Origin: Leptospira jelokensis
Lineage (GTDB): Bacteria > Spirochaetota > Leptospiria > Leptospirales > Leptospiraceae
Reading direction: 5' to 3'
DNA length: 64,000 nt
NCBI RefSeq assembly: GCF_004769635.1
Contig: NZ_RQGH01000008.1
Coordinates: forward strand, 77,401-141,400
The notes under the pieces are model-generated. The model made no database searches. It saw only the letters and a list, made by a program, of their open reading frames with translations, and was not told the DNA's origin. The position numbers were made by a program, and so were the translations under genes. Shown piece by piece: positions 10,003 to 19,892 of the stretch (positions within the stretch are counted from its first letter, which is position 1; the number at the start of each line of letters is the position of its first letter).

Positions 10003-10332
10003 TTATGGGTTCACTCTGTCATCTGAAACAATCAGATGTTGGTACTTTTGAGGTTGGTTCGTCTTTAAATAGAATTCTAAAATGGTATCGACATCAGCTT
10101 CAGTTTTCATGGCAAACCATTTCCCTTCAGGATAGGAAACTTGGATGGGCCCAAGTTCGCAACGATCCAAACAACCTGATTTTTGGACTCGGTATTTGTA
10201 TTCGATTCCAGCCTTCGCTGCTTTTTGTTTTAATAGTTTAAGAAGTTCAATGGAACCTTGGTTTCCACAAGACACCCGTTCGCCGGGTGCCCTTTGGTTT
10301 TCGCAAACGAAGATATGTTTTTCGTAAAACAT
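10003..10332 (-). CDS. thioredoxin-like [2Fe-2S] ferredoxin
   Basis: A 109-residue protein with the four-Cys pattern of the thioredoxin-fold ferredoxins: Cys10 in FVCENQR, Cys22 in SCGNQG, and Cys54 and Cys58 in SGCLDRCELGP. The family carries one [2Fe-2S] cluster and serves as a soluble electron carrier. It lies 14 bp downstream of gcvP on the same strand and may be the last gene of the glycine cleavage transcript. A functional link to that system is only positional. All four cluster ligands are present. Confidence 0.87.
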   Translation of the reverse strand: MFYEKHIFVCENQRAPGERVSCGNQGSIELLKLLKQKAAKAGIEYKYRVQKSGCLDRCELGPIQVSYPEGKWFAMKTEADVDTILEFYLKTNQPQKYQHLIVSDDRVNP

Positions 10333-10346
10333 AAGTTAATTCGTCT

Positions 10347-13268
10347 TTATGAAACGACGTAGTTTTCCATCGGGATGCAGGAACAAACCAAGTTTCGATC
10401 GCCGTACACATTGTCGACGCGACCCACACTTGGCCAAAATTTGCGAGTTCGTAACCAAGGAAGTGGGTATGCTGCACGTTCTCTTGGATAGGAATGGTTC
10501 CATGCATCGCTAATCACCATATCAGCTGTGTGAGGTGAGTTCTTCAGAGGGTTATCCTCTTTAGAAAGGACACCGGACTCAATGTCCTTGATTTCCCCTG
10601 CAATGGACAACATCGAATCGATAAAACGATCCAATTCATCTTTTGATTCAGATTCAGTTGGTTCTACCATAAGAGTTCCAGGAACCGGAAAAGACATAGT
10701 AGGTGAATGGAACCCGTAGTCGATGAGTCGTTTGGCGATATCTTCCACTTCGATTCCACTTGTTTTTTTGAATCCACGCATATCAAGGATACATTCGTGA
10801 GCAACGAGACCTTTGTTTCCTTTGTATAACACAGGGAAGGCGGGCTCTAATTTTTTTGCAATGTAGTTGGCATTTAGGATGGCAATCTTTGTTGCGTAAC
10901 GAAGTCCATCAAATCCGAGCATGGCAATGTATGCCCAAGAAATCACAATGATTGATGCAGATCCCCAAGGAGCCGCAGACACAGCCCACTGGCTATTATT
11001 GGATCCATTTTCCACAAGGCTATGCCCTGGTAGGAAAGGAGCTAAGTGTTCGGCCACTCCAATGGGACCAACACCTGGTCCACCACCACCATGAGGGATA
11101 CAAAATGTTTTGTGTAAGTTCAAATGGCATACATCAGCCCCAATATCACCAGGTCGTGTTAAACCCACCTGTGCATTCATATTGGCACCATCCATATACA
11201 CTTGCCCACCATTGTCATGAATGGTTTGGCAAATCTCTTTGATAGATGCTTCAAAAACACCATGCGTAGAAGGATAGGTGACCATTAGAGCACCTAACTT
11301 GTCTTTATGCTCGCTGGCTTTTTGTTTTAAGTCGTCAACATCAATGTTTCCATTGATATCACAATTGACCGGAACCACTTTGAAACCTGCCATCACAGCT
11401 GAGGCTGGGTTGGTTCCATGCGCAGAGATAGGGATAAGGCAAATGTCTCTGTGCATGTCATTACGGCTTTGGTGGTAATTTCGTATCGCAAGTAACCCTG
11501 CATATTCACCTTGCGAACCTGCGTTAGGTTGTAGAGATACCTCAGCAAATCCAGTGATTTCACATAACCATTTTTCCAATTGGCTAAATAGAGTTCGGTA
11601 TCCTTCTGTTTGGTTTTCTGGCACAAAAGGATGGATATTGGAAAGTTCTGGCCAGGTAACCGGATACATCTCTGTGGAAGCATTGAGTTTCATCGTACAG
11701 GATCCAAGTGCGATCATGGATGTGGTTAACGATAAATCTTTTGCTTCGAGTCTTCGAATGTAACGCAACATTTCTGTTTCAGTATGAAAACTGTTAAAGA
11801 CTGGGTGAGTGAGATAAGTAGATTTTCTCTCTAGAAGTTCTGGAATTTTCCATTCTTCTTTTGATGTTAGATCTTCTAAAGGGAAGTGGAGTGATTTGTT
11901 TTCGTTAAATACTTCTAGTAAATCTTTGATGTCTTTTAAATTGGTTGTTTCATCCAAAGAGATACTGATCACATGACCAGAAACTTGTCTTATATTGATT
12001 TCTCTTTCTTCTGCATAATGTATGATTTCGGCAGAGGATATTTTAGACAATTCAACACGAATCGTATCGAAGTATGGATTGGAAATGATTTTGTATCCTA
12101 ACTTTTCAAGTCCTGTCGCAAGAATGGTTGTTATTCTGTGGACACGAGAGGCAATTTGTTTGAGTCCTTTGGGACCATGATACACAGCATACATCGAGGA
12201 TAAAACTGCGAGTAATACTTGCGCTGTACAAATGTTAGATGTCGCTTTATCCCTACGAATGTGTTGTTCGCGAGTTTGCAAACTGAGTCTGTATCCGGGT
12301 TTTCCTTGTGAATCTTTGGAAACGCCAATGAGACGGCCTGGCATGTTTCGTTTGTATTCTTCTTTCGTTGCAAAGTAACCAGCGTGTGGTCCGCCAAAAC
12401 CAAGTGGCAATCCAAATCGTTGTGTGGTACCTACTACCACGTCTGCATTCATTTCACCTGGAGATTTTAAAATGGTAAGTGCTAGTAAATCAGCAGCGAC
12501 AACTGTTTTGGCACCAACTTTATGCAGGCTTTCAATGAATTCACTAAAATCATAAATGGTTCCATCAGTAGAAGGGTATTGGACAATCGCGCCGAAAAAA
12601 TCATTGGATGGAACCATCTTTTTGAAAGATCCCACAACAATATTGATGCCAAGAGGAATTGCACGTGTGCGGATCACATCTAAGGTTTGTGGGTGAACGG
12701 ATTGGGAAACAAAAAATGATTTTCCTTGAGTATCATCTTTCAATGAAAACAACATATTCATTGCTTCTGCAGCAGCAGTTCCTTCATCAAGAAGGGATGC
12801 ATTGGCAATTTCCATCCCAGTGAGGTCTGTGATCATGGTTTGGAAGTTGATGAGTGCTTCCATACGTCCTTGTGCGATTTCTGCTTGGTAAGGAGTGTAA
12901 GCAGTATACCAACCTGGATTTTCTAAAATGTTCCTTTGGATCACAGGTGGGGTGATACAAGAATAATAACCAAGACCTAAGTAGGATCTGTAGATTTTGT
13001 TTTTAGAAACAATTTTTTTAAGCTCTTTTTGCAATGCATATTCACCAATTGGTTTTGGTAAATTGAGTTCCTTTCGTAACCGAATGTTTTCGGGTACTGC
13101 ATCATTGATGAGATCATCCAACTCCTTATACCCAATCGTAGATAGCATTTCAGAAACAGTTGTTTCTGTCACACCAACATGACGGCGAAGGAAGGTATCA
13201 CTTGGTTCAAGTGTTTCTTCGTAGGGGGAATGGATGGGTGATGAAGGTTGTACGGAACTCACTTGCAA
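10347..13268 (-). CDS. gcvP: glycine dehydrogenase (aminomethyl-transferring), P-protein
   Basis: The PLP-dependent P-protein decarboxylates glycine and loads the aminomethyl group onto lipoyl-GcvH. At 973 aa it is the full-length single-chain form. The N-half has DTFLRRHVG and AAAEAM; the C-half has the PLP-lysine block [18 protein letters not shown]. The start is TTG, preceded by AGGAG five bases upstream; a GTG two codons further in is the alternative. It follows gcvH by 10 bp, giving the order gcvT-gcvH-gcvP, and the three are surely co-transcribed. The fourth component (lipoamide dehydrogenase) is not in this window. Confidence 0.97.
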   Translation of the reverse strand: MQVSSVQPSSPIHSPYEETLEPSDTFLRRHVGVTETTVSEMLSTIGYKELDDLINDAVPENIRLRKELNLPKPIGEYALQKELKKIVSKNKIYRSYLGLGYYSCITPPVIQRNILENPGWYTAYTPYQAEIAQGRMEALINFQTMITDLTGMEIANASLLDEGTAAAEAMNMLFSLKDDTQGKSFFVSQSVHPQTLDVIRTRAIPLGINIVVGSFKKMVPSNDFFGAIVQYPSTDGTIYDFSEFIESLHKVGAKTVVAADLLALTILKSPGEMNADVVVGTTQRFGLPLGFGGPHAGYFATKEEYKRNMPGRLIGVSKDSQGKPGYRLSLQTREQHIRRDKATSNICTAQVLLAVLSSMYAVYHGPKGLKQIASRVHRITTILATGLEKLGYKIISNPYFDTIRVELSKISSAEIIHYAEEREINIRQVSGHVISISLDETTNLKDIKDLLEVFNENKSLHFPLEDLTSKEEWKIPELLERKSTYLTHPVFNSFHTETEMLRYIRRLEAKDLSLTTSMIALGSCTMKLNASTEMYPVTWPELSNIHPFVPENQTEGYRTLFSQLEKWLCEITGFAEVSLQPNAGSQGEYAGLLAIRNYHQSRNDMHRDICLIPISAHGTNPASAVMAGFKVVPVNCDINGNIDVDDLKQKASEHKDKLGALMVTYPSTHGVFEASIKEICQTIHDNGGQVYMDGANMNAQVGLTRPGDIGADVCHLNLHKTFCIPHGGGGPGVGPIGVAEHLAPFLPGHSLVENGSNNSQWAVSAAPWGSASIIVISWAYIAMLGFDGLRYATKIAILNANYIAKKLEPAFPVLYKGNKGLVAHECILDMRGFKKTSGIEVEDIAKRLIDYGFHSPTMSFPVPGTLMVEPTESESKDELDRFIDSMLSIAGEIKDIESGVLSKEDNPLKNSPHTADMVISDAWNHSYPRERAAYPLPWLRTRKFWPSVGRVDNVYGDRNLVCSCIPMENYVVS

Positions 13269-13278
13269 ATAACTCCTA

Positions 13279-13671
13279 TTAGTCTAATTTCGAAACGTAT
13301 TCTTTGTATTGTGCTGCAGATAATAATCCACTTAACTCAGATGTTTGGATGTTTTTTAATTTAACCATCCAAGTATCAAATGGTTCTGCATTCACAGACT
13401 GTGGGTTGGAACCGAGAGAACCGTTGGTTTCTACGACTTCTCCTGAAATAGGAGAGTATAAGTCCTCTGCAGCTTTTACAGATTCAATGGTTCCAAGGCT
13501 ATCTTTTGCTTTGATTTGTTTTCCAGGTTTTGGAAGGTCGATGAAAACAATGTCACCTAATGCGTTTTGAGCGAAGTCAGTGATTCCGATGAGTGCAACA
13601 TCACCTTCTACCTTCACCCACTCATGTTTTTCTGTATAAAAATATCCGTCTTTAGCTTGTGTGTCTGCCAT
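13279..13671 (-). CDS. gcvH: glycine cleavage system H protein
   Basis: A 130-residue lipoyl carrier that shuttles the aminomethyl group between the P- and T-proteins. The lipoylation site is Lys66 in [14 protein letters not shown], set in a standard biotinyl/lipoyl fold ([20 protein letters not shown] at the N-terminus). It sits between gcvT (15 bp upstream) and gcvP (10 bp downstream). The length and the lipoyl Lys are normal and nothing is missing. Confidence 0.97.
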   Translation of the reverse strand: MADTQAKDGYFYTEKHEWVKVEGDVALIGITDFAQNALGDIVFIDLPKPGKQIKAKDSLGTIESVKAAEDLYSPISGEVVETNGSLGSNPQSVNAEPFDTWMVKLKNIQTSELSGLLSAAQYKEYVSKLD

Positions 13672-13686
13672 GGTTTTTTCCTTACA

Positions 13687-14799
13687 TCAACGATTGTTTC
13701 GGACACTGCCTTGGATGAAGGCACCAGTCTCTACTTTAGCCAATTTCTTCTGGCCACGAATCTCCACAAATACTTCCGTTTGGTTTTTTGCGAATTCAGT
13801 CTCTAGGATGGCAAGTCCAAGGGATTCTTTACGGCTAGGGGAGTGGGTTCCTGACGTTGATTTGCCAATTTCTTTCCCATCTGGGGAAAAAATGGGAAAA
13901 TTTTCTCGTAAAACCCCTGGTTCCATGAGGCGGATCCCAACGATTTTCTGTTTGGGGCCATTTTTTTTATCAGCGATGATGCGGTCATACCCAAGATATG
14001 GTTTTGGTTTTTCCTTTACGATAAAATTGATTCCCGATTCTACTGGAGTCCATTCGGCATTCAATTCATGTCCATAGAGTGGGTATTTTGCTTCCAAACG
14101 AAGTGTGTCACGTGCCCCGAGCCCAACTGGAACAAGTCCGAAATCCTTTCCGATTTCCAGTAACTCTTTCCAGAGAGTGACACCTAAATTGTTGGAAGTA
14201 TAAATTTCAAAACCATCTTCTCCCGTATAACCGGTGCGAGACACGATGATGTTTTCTCCTCTCCAATTCATTTCAGTGAAATGGTAATACAGTATGTTTG
14301 ATAAATCTTTTCCTAAGTATTTTGCGAAGATTGCATCCGCTTTTGGACCTTGTAAGGCAATTTGGTGCCAATTTTTACTATCATCAACTACAGTAACGTT
14401 ACCTTTTACATATTTTAGTAAATGTTTGGTTACGGCTTCGTAGTTGGAAGCATTAGAACAAATCATATACTTTGTATCATTGAATTTATAAACAGTGATA
14501 TCGTCGACTAGGCCACCTAAGTCGTTCACAACAGCATTGTACTGCACTTGGCCATCTTTCATGGATGAAATGGTATTACATGTGACCGATTCTAAAAAAT
14601 CTAAAACTTCTTTGGCATCACCAGTGACAAAAATTTCACCCATATGCGATACATCGAAGAGACCTGCGTTCGATCGTGTTGCCAAATGTTCTTGGATGAT
14701 ACCAGTATACTGGACAGGCATGTCCCATCCGCCAAAAGGAACCATCTTGGCTCCCATTTCTTTATGAATTGAGTGTAGGGGTGTTTGTTTTAGTTCCAC
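13687..14799 (-). CDS. gcvT: aminomethyltransferase, glycine cleavage T protein
   Basis: The T-protein moves the methylene group from aminomethyl-lipoyl-GcvH to tetrahydrofolate, releasing ammonia. The 370-residue length is typical. Family blocks visible are [22 protein letters not shown] at the N-terminus, [11 protein letters not shown], the folate-binding [14 protein letters not shown], and [21 protein letters not shown]. It is the first gene of the gcvT-gcvH-gcvP run. The 77-bp gap upstream is shared with a divergent oxidoreductase gene. It has a small ACCAT/ATGGT hairpin but no glycine-riboswitch signature that I can recognise. Confidence 0.96.
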   Translation of the reverse strand: MELKQTPLHSIHKEMGAKMVPFGGWDMPVQYTGIIQEHLATRSNAGLFDVSHMGEIFVTGDAKEVLDFLESVTCNTISSMKDGQVQYNAVVNDLGGLVDDITVYKFNDTKYMICSNASNYEAVTKHLLKYVKGNVTVVDDSKNWHQIALQGPKADAIFAKYLGKDLSNILYYHFTEMNWRGENIIVSRTGYTGEDGFEIYTSNNLGVTLWKELLEIGKDFGLVPVGLGARDTLRLEAKYPLYGHELNAEWTPVESGINFIVKEKPKPYLGYDRIIADKKNGPKQKIVGIRLMEPGVLRENFPIFSPDGKEIGKSTSGTHSPSRKESLGLAILETEFAKNQTEVFVEIRGQKKLAKVETGAFIQGSVRNNR

Positions 14800-14876
14800 G
14801 GTGTTCTCTTATGTAGACTCTTCTACCATAGAAAAATGGTTTCATGGTACTGGAATTGAATTTTTTTTAACCCAAT

Positions 14877-15896
14877 ATGCAAAGAGACGTCTACCGAATC
14901 GACAAAACGGGATCCATCGATCATTTACACCGAAAAAAAGAAATGTTACCACCTCCAGAGAATGATGAGGTCACGATCGAAGTAAAAGCCATAGGACTTA
15001 ACTTTGCAGATGTATTTTCAGTTTATGGTTTGTACTCAGCAACTCCTAAGGGAAGTTTCATCCCAGGTTTAGAATTTTCAGGGAAAATCGTAAAAATAGG
15101 CCCAAAAGTGAAGGATTTTAAGGTTGGTGACAATGTTTTTGGTGTCACGAGATTCGGAGCGTATGCAACTCATCTCAACATTTCAGAAAAAACAATCTTC
15201 CCATTACCGAAGGATTGGACGATGCAAGATGGTGCATCCTTTGCTGTCCAAGCACTCACTGCATACTATGCACTCATTCCACTTGGACAAGTGAAAGCAG
15301 GGGATCATGTCTTGGTTCATAGTGCTGCCGGTGGTGTTGGCATCATGGCAGGTCATATCATTCAGAAAAAAAAAGCAATCGCCATCGGTCTTGTAGGTGA
15401 TTCTCGTAAATTTTCGATCTTAAAAGAGGTTGGTTATGATTTTTTTCTCACACGATCACCAAATTTTAAAGAAGAGATGCGTAAAATTTTGTTAGGAGCC
15501 CCATTAAAAATCGTTTTAGAATGTTTAGGTGGTCGTTATTTTCACGACAGTTATGAACTATTAGCACCGATGGGAAGGCTTGTTACCTATGGAAGTGCTA
15601 ACTTCACACCATCTCATTCATTCCGAAATTGGTTTTCCATTGCCTATTCATACCTCACGAGACCAAAAATTGATCCTTTATCGATGATTTCAGACAATAA
15701 ATCAGTGTTGGGCTTCAATTTAATATGGTTGTGGAATGAAATTGATGAACTTAGAAAACATTTTTCGGAATTAATGAAGTTATCTTTACCAAAACAAACG
15801 ATTGGACATGAATTTTCATTCGATTCAATGCATGATGCACTCCGTACAATGCAAAGTGGACAATCAATCGGTAAGATTGTTATCAATGTTCCGTAG
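14877..15896 (+). CDS. zinc-independent MDR oxidoreductase (quinone reductase-like)
   Basis: A medium-chain dehydrogenase/reductase of 339 aa. It has the GroES-like N-domain (GLNFADVFSVYGLY, PGLEFSGKIVKIG) and a nucleotide-binding domain with HSAAGGVGIMAGHII. It lacks the zinc-ligand Cys residues of alcohol dehydrogenases, as expected for quinone oxidoreductase and synaptic-vesicle VAT-1-like members. NADPH use is the family norm. It is divergent from gcvT with a 77-bp gap. The substrate cannot be told from the sequence. Confidence 0.87.
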   Translation: MQRDVYRIDKTGSIDHLHRKKEMLPPPENDEVTIEVKAIGLNFADVFSVYGLYSATPKGSFIPGLEFSGKIVKIGPKVKDFKVGDNVFGVTRFGAYATHLNISEKTIFPLPKDWTMQDGASFAVQALTAYYALIPLGQVKAGDHVLVHSAAGGVGIMAGHIIQKKKAIAIGLVGDSRKFSILKEVGYDFFLTRSPNFKEEMRKILLGAPLKIVLECLGGRYFHDSYELLAPMGRLVTYGSANFTPSHSFRNWFSIAYSYLTRPKIDPLSMISDNKSVLGFNLIWLWNEIDELRKHFSELMKLSLPKQTIGHEFSFDSMHDALRTMQSGQSIGKIVINVP

Positions 15897-16055
15897 AATG
15901 AGTATTAGCCTGTTTTTTTATTTTGAATAAAAATTCATGCAAAAAATAAAATTTCTTTACATTTAAAATGATATGATTTAATTATGTCGTATCAATTCAC
16001 TCTCTGTTTGCCAAGGACAGCCGTGTTTTGAAATCAAAAGATAAGGACGATCACA

Positions 16056-16130
16056 ATGGTTGCTAAAAAGAAAGCCGCAAAAAAGAAAGCCGCTAAGAAA
16101 AAAGCTGCAAAGAAAAAATCTAAGAAATAA
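16056..16130 (+). CDS. 24-residue Lys/Ala-rich histone-tail-like peptide
   Basis: A very short frame with an AAGGA ribosome binding site ending about nine bases before the ATG. After Met-Val it is Lys, Ala and one late Ser only, in an AAKKK heptad-like repeat resembling the tails of bacterial histone H1-like proteins. Fourteen of 24 residues are Lys. It is followed 46 bp later by a strong terminator, so it is its own transcription unit. DNA or RNA binding is the natural guess. A truncated larger histone-like gene is possible, but no remnant is seen on either side. Confidence 0.65.
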   Translation: MVAKKKAAKKKAAKKKAAKKKSKK

Positions 16131-16176
16131 CTTAGATTCGATTCTTCCTTCGAAACTATCGAAGTAAGATTGTGTG

Positions 16177-16201
16177 AACCCGCAAAACCTGCGGGTTTTT
16201 T
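16177..16201 (+). terminator. Rho-independent terminator after the basic peptide gene
   Basis: AACCCGCA (16177-16184) pairs with TGCGGGTT (16190-16197) around an AAACC loop and runs into a T-tract. It is a textbook intrinsic terminator on the plus strand. The A-rich mirror side gives little support for the minus strand. Confidence 0.88.
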
Positions 16202-16229
16202 CATTTATAGGGCTTACAATCGGAAAAAA

Positions 16230-16811
16230 TTACGCGATTGCCCTTGTAAAACCCCTTCTCGTCATTAAAAATCCTGATTTTCTCTCCGAATTTGCTCTCT
16301 CAACACCAATAAATTGGAAATGATCCTTCTTATTGATGGAATCAAAGAGTGCTTTCATGAGTGATTCGATGTTAGGATGGATCACATTCTTATAACTTTT
16401 CCGTGAATGATCCTTTCCCCAAATTTCTAAATGGTCATTCTCCGGCATTTTTAAAATCAGCGAAGGCAAATCATATCGTTTGATGAGAACATTGCACACT
16501 TCTTCGAATCCATACTCTGTGATGGAATTAAAATCAAAAAAAACGAGTAAGTAGAGGATGTTGGTTGGTTCGAGTCTTCCATTTTCATCTGAAATTTTTT
16601 GGATACCATCGAGGACTACGTAGCGAAGGTTCTTCGATTGGATCCATAATTTCTGGTCTTCATGTCGTTTTAGATTCACTTCTTCTGAAAACCGCTTCTG
16701 GAATACGGTAGAGAGGAAAAATCCTGTGGAATCTTGTCTTTCTTCGAGGATTCTTTCTAAAGAAAAGGGTTCAAACTCTAAATTGAAATACTTTGTATAC
16801 GTCTCTGCCAT
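16230..16811 (-). CDS. conserved hypothetical protein (193 aa)
   Basis: No family is recognised. It is a soluble mixed alpha/beta protein with no signal peptide or membrane segment. A hydrophobic core block (LRYVVLDGIQKISD, then NILYLLVFFDFNSITEYGFEEV) is followed by a basic C-terminus ending MTRRGFTRAIA. Its start lies 60 bp downstream of the end of the SUFU-domain gene on the same strand, so it may share that transcript. Base use matches its neighbours. Confidence 0.6.
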   Translation of the reverse strand: MAETYTKYFNLEFEPFSLERILEERQDSTGFFLSTVFQKRFSEEVNLKRHEDQKLWIQSKNLRYVVLDGIQKISDENGRLEPTNILYLLVFFDFNSITEYGFEEVCNVLIKRYDLPSLILKMPENDHLEIWGKDHSRKSYKNVIHPNIESLMKALFDSINKKDHFQFIGVERANSERKSGFLMTRRGFTRAIA

Positions 16812-16871
16812 ATCATATTGAGTAACGGACAGATTTTAGAGTTTGAATCGGATTTTTTTTGTGATTTGGAA

Positions 16872-18014
16872 CTAGAATTCTAACATTCTGCGTTCGGAAT
16901 CATGAAAAAAACTATATCCTTCTTGTTTCCAAGTCTCCCAAAACTTTTGTGAGCCTTCTCTCATAAAACAAATTCGTTCTTCCGTTGAGATCGGTGTTAA
17001 AAAAAGAAAGTTGGCTCGTTTTCCATTCTCAGTGATGAGTCCGTTTAGTTCCGGTACTCCATCGACAATCCCTTTGTCGAGTTCGTCAGTGAGGTTACGA
17101 AGGACAAACCAATTGAAATCCAAATACAATTGGTCTGGGTCTTTGCGTGGATTTTGGATCGTATGCGAATGACCAAACCAGATTCCAGTGTTCCAAGGGA
17201 ATTTTACCATCTCACCTAAAACATGTTGGATCCATGATTCTGATTTATCGGGAGCATCTTTTAATAATTGGATCGCAAACACGAGTTCGATACGGGAAAA
17301 GTTTTCATATTCTTTATGGTAAAGTTCAATGCTCGGTTGGTTTTGTACGCTCATCCCAATGGTAGAAAAAATTTTGATCTCTGGGAATTCTTTTGGAAGG
17401 AATGATGCGATCCCAAGTGATGGATACTTTCCTCCATCCGCTGACCAATAGGTTTGGTGTTTGCCAAGTTTGGATTCTAAAAATTCCAATCGAAGTGATT
17501 GTGCGTTTTTCCAATGGTTTTTTTCAGCGACTGATTCCCAAAACTTACGATTGCCTTTCACTCTCTCTGCAATCACACCATGATCGGGATCACCGAGAGG
17601 GGATGCAGTGGGCGCTTCTTCTTTTGCAAACTTTGAATACCCGTGAATGCCTTTGATACCTGACCATGAAGGAAGGTAGGCCTGCAGTTCTTCGTCTACA
17701 AATAATGCAACTGCATCACCTTCTTCAGACCAAATGAAATGAATTTGGTCTTCTGTGAGAGTGCTTTGTGCTTTTGGATCGGTGACTTCAGATTTGGTGA
17801 GAATGGGAGCAAGACCCAAATCAAAGTCTTCTTCGGTTCTTTGATCAGGTGCATCGATGGTATTACGAACCCAAAGTGTTTTCATTGGCCACTCAGGATT
17901 GTTATGTGATTGAAGGTATAAATAAATGGTCCTTCCATCGTCTTCTAAAAAGGCTGTGAAGGAGCCGTAAGGATTTGCTTCTTGGTATAAAACTTTGGGA
18001 GTGATGGGATTCAT
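16872..18014 (-). CDS. suppressor-of-fused (SUFU) domain protein
   Basis: The second half (about residues 205-375) shows the SUFU domain pattern: RIELVFAIQ, W...VLGEMVKFPWNT, IWFGHSHTIQNP, and a late FLTPISTEERICFMREG block. Bacterial SUFU proteins are often immunity or adaptor proteins. The first 200 residues are a separate Trp- and acid-rich domain (SGIKGIHGYSKF, KNHWKNAQSLRLEFLESKLG) that I cannot place. Its ATG overlaps the stop codon of the upstream small gene as TAATG, so the pair is translationally coupled. No toxin is seen nearby, so an immunity role is unsupported here. Confidence 0.72.
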   Translation of the reverse strand: MNPITPKVLYQEANPYGSFTAFLEDDGRTIYLYLQSHNNPEWPMKTLWVRNTIDAPDQRTEEDFDLGLAPILTKSEVTDPKAQSTLTEDQIHFIWSEEGDAVALFVDEELQAYLPSWSGIKGIHGYSKFAKEEAPTASPLGDPDHGVIAERVKGNRKFWESVAEKNHWKNAQSLRLEFLESKLGKHQTYWSADGGKYPSLGIASFLPKEFPEIKIFSTIGMSVQNQPSIELYHKEYENFSRIELVFAIQLLKDAPDKSESWIQHVLGEMVKFPWNTGIWFGHSHTIQNPRKDPDQLYLDFNWFVLRNLTDELDKGIVDGVPELNGLITENGKRANFLFLTPISTEERICFMREGSQKFWETWKQEGYSFFHDSERRMLEF

Positions 18015-18373
18015 TAAAATTTATGTGGTACCACTTTCTCTTTAAACTTCGCAAGCAGTTTGGAAATGGTTTCATCCATACCAGGCTCAAAATAAATTTC
18101 TGGATAAAACCCAGAAGCGTTTCTAAGTCCAATGAGTTCTGGTTCGTTCCATTGGCGGTATCCTTTTAAAGCGTTCCAAACTTCTTCAGAAGGTGTGGAG
18201 TTCTCTTTTTTGGCATCGATGAAAGCTTGTATCGTTCGCGTAGGGGTCATACTATCGTATAGATTCTTTGGGATCGGAGGGAATCCAACCAAAATTTTAG
18301 ACAAAAAAGGATGAAATTCCTGAGTTTTCTGATGACAGTAGCCACAATTACGAGGAAGGTTGAATGGTTGCAT
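18014..18373 (-). CDS. small cytosolic protein with a CGYCH motif, coupled to the SUFU gene
   Basis: No family is recognised. Starting at the ATG at 18373 (MQPFNLPRNCGYCHQK) gives 119 aa. The CGYCH sequence looks like a haem c site, but there is no signal peptide, so metal binding or chance is more likely. The middle is helical and the end is basic (KFKEKVVPHKF). The stop overlaps the SUFU-gene ATG. The start faces that of the AlkB-type gene with about 31 bp between. A longer frame back to 18436 exists but would overlap the divergent gene. Confidence 0.55.
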   Translation of the reverse strand: MQPFNLPRNCGYCHQKTQEFHPFLSKILVGFPPIPKNLYDSMTPTRTIQAFIDAKKENSTPSEEVWNALKGYRQWNEPELIGLRNASGFYPEIYFEPGMDETISKLLAKFKEKVVPHKF

Positions 18374-18404
18374 TTTGGAAACTTCCTCAGGTAATTTTGA
18401 AACG

Positions 18405-19010
18405 ATGCAATTATTCCACCAAGTCACAAATTCCAATCGATTACCATTTGATGGGAGACTTACTTACCTACCTCATTTTTTGAATTTAGAAAAGAGTGAG
18501 TACTATTTTGATACCTTTCTCCATACAATTGAATGGAAACAAGATGAAGCCATCCTTTACGGGAAACACATCACAACCAAACGAAGTGTGGCTTGGTATG
18601 CAGACAAAGGATTTTCATATCGTTATTCTGGTACTACGAAAACTGCATTACCCTGGTCCAAAGGACTCCTAGAGTTAAAAGAGGCAGTGGAAAGAGAAAC
18701 CAAGGAATCCTTTAATTCCTGTTTATTAAACTTATACCATGATGGTTCAGAAGGGATGGCATGGCATAGCGATGACGAAACCTCTCTCAAACCAAACTCA
18801 TGCATCGCATCGGTGAGTTTAGGTGCGGAAAGGATCTTTCGATTCAAACACAAAAAGAAGGACTCAAAAGTAGAGTTGCATTTAGAGCCAGGCAGTCTTC
18901 TGTTGATGCAAGGTGAAATCCAACACCATTGGCTACATTCCTTACCCAAAGCACTCAAAGTCAAAAGACCCCGTATCAATTTAACCTTTCGACAATTTGG
19001 TACGATATAA
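18405..19010 (+). CDS. AlkB-family 2-oxoglutarate/Fe(II) dioxygenase (DNA alkylation repair)
   Basis: Oxidative demethylase that repairs N-alkylated bases in DNA or RNA. Counting from the chosen ATG (MQLFHQ), the iron ligands are His121 and Asp123 in WHSDDE and His178 in WLHSLPK. The 2-oxoglutarate-binding Arg pair is in RPRINLTFR. The HSLPK and RINLTFR blocks resemble the human ALKBH2/3 branch more than E. coli AlkB. A frame extension to 18360 exists but overlaps the divergent gene. All catalytic residues are present. Confidence 0.9.
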   Translation: MQLFHQVTNSNRLPFDGRLTYLPHFLNLEKSEYYFDTFLHTIEWKQDEAILYGKHITTKRSVAWYADKGFSYRYSGTTKTALPWSKGLLELKEAVERETKESFNSCLLNLYHDGSEGMAWHSDDETSLKPNSCIASVSLGAERIFRFKHKKKDSKVELHLEPGSLLLMQGEIQHHWLHSLPKALKVKRPRINLTFRQFGTI

Positions 19011-19123
19011 AAGGCCTTTAGAAATATAACGGATCAAAAAAGTCATTCCGATCCATTCGCACGCCAAAGGATGGAAACGATTTTGGACTTCCTTCCATCC
19101 ATACAATCCAGCCTCAGACTAAA

Positions 19124-19726
19124 TCATGATCGAAAACCTTGTTTCAATAATAAGTCTTTGTATTCATCCTCCGATTTTTGATTCCATAACAATAGAGTTT
19201 TGAAGGGATCCCCTTTGAGTGCAAGGGTTTGGCAAAAAGCGTGTTCGGTTTTCAAACCACTTCGTTTTAATTCCCTGATGGTCTCGCGAAAATGATTGTT
19301 TGCTAGAGTTAAAAACCGATTTTCTACCATCATATGGATCCAAGCGTATTGTTCGGTTGGCTCCAAAGACTGTCCAAATATTTCATATTTGAATTTGGGA
19401 GTTGAAAATCGGCAAATCAAAGTTACGCGAAGTGAAATCGTTTTTTCAGAGAAAGAATAGTTTGCAAAATTTCGAAACTTTGCATAACAAATTTTTTGTA
19501 AATGAGAAGGGACATTGTATTTCACCAAAATATCCACATCACTTGTTTCTGTATCAATATCGATCGGAATTGTGCCAGCGAGAGTTGGTTTGAACCCAAT
19601 TAAGTTTTTTAGAATTTTCCATTTTTCTAAATCTTCCCACAACTCCTGTTGTTTTGGATTTCCTAACCGCAAGTAATCAGGTTCTAAAAACGGATTCGAT
19701 TCCAGCGATTGCATATTATGTCTCAT
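19124..19726 (-). CDS. DUF4269-family protein (nucleotidyltransferase-like)
   Basis: The core TLAGTIPIDIDTETSDVDILV carries the GTxPxxIDxxxSDxDI pattern of DUF4269, a family related to minimal nucleotidyltransferases. The Asp residues could bind metal. The end (HAFCQTLALKGDPFKTLL) is also typical. The start at 19726 is chosen because the frame extending to 19837 only reads through a GC-rich palindromic repeat. ATG at 19714 is the other choice. No partner gene is adjacent. Confidence 0.75.
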   Translation of the reverse strand: MRHNMQSLESNPFLEPDYLRLGNPKQQELWEDLEKWKILKNLIGFKPTLAGTIPIDIDTETSDVDILVKYNVPSHLQKICYAKFRNFANYSFSEKTISLRVTLICRFSTPKFKYEIFGQSLEPTEQYAWIHMMVENRFLTLANNHFRETIRELKRSGLKTEHAFCQTLALKGDPFKTLLLWNQKSEDEYKDLLLKQGFRS

Positions 19727-19743
19727 GTGGTTTGTACCGGCCC

Positions 19744-19792
19744 CCACCCTCATTGGGTGGTGGAGGCGGGCTTGTGGGAGAAAATTCCCGCC
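19744..19792. repeat. GC-rich palindromic intergenic element
   Basis: CCACCC (19744-19749) pairs with GGGTGG (19755-19760), and GGCGGG (19765-19770) pairs with CCCGCC (19787-19792). The stretch is sharply richer in G+C than its flanks and uses the same CCACCC/GGGTGG and CCCGCC words as the element at 9842-9905. It lies just upstream of the chosen start of the DUF4269 gene. Confidence 0.5.
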
Positions 19793-19892
19793 CGAACTCC
19801 TACCATAAAACCGGACGCATGTCTTTTGGAAATTCAATCTTGGCGAAAATTTTTAAAAAAACTTCGCAGTTTCACTAAAAAAGTTTAAAAGT

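Noticed and set aside
13661..14077. Long plus-strand open frame opposite gcvT
   Set aside because: It is antisense to a well-conserved gene, has no family signature, and follows from codon bias in the real gene.
14800..14876. Possible glycine riboswitch ahead of gcvT
   Set aside because: The gap is 77 bp, too short for the tandem aptamer, and none of its conserved words are visible; only a small ACCAT/ATGGT hairpin is present.
18320..18345. CGYCH in the small SUFU-linked protein as a haem c site
   Set aside because: The protein has no export signal, which cytochrome c maturation requires, so metal binding or chance is more likely.
19727..19837. Upstream extension of the DUF4269 gene
   Set aside because: The added 37 residues are translated from a GC-rich palindrome and match nothing in the family; the later ATG gives a normal-length protein.
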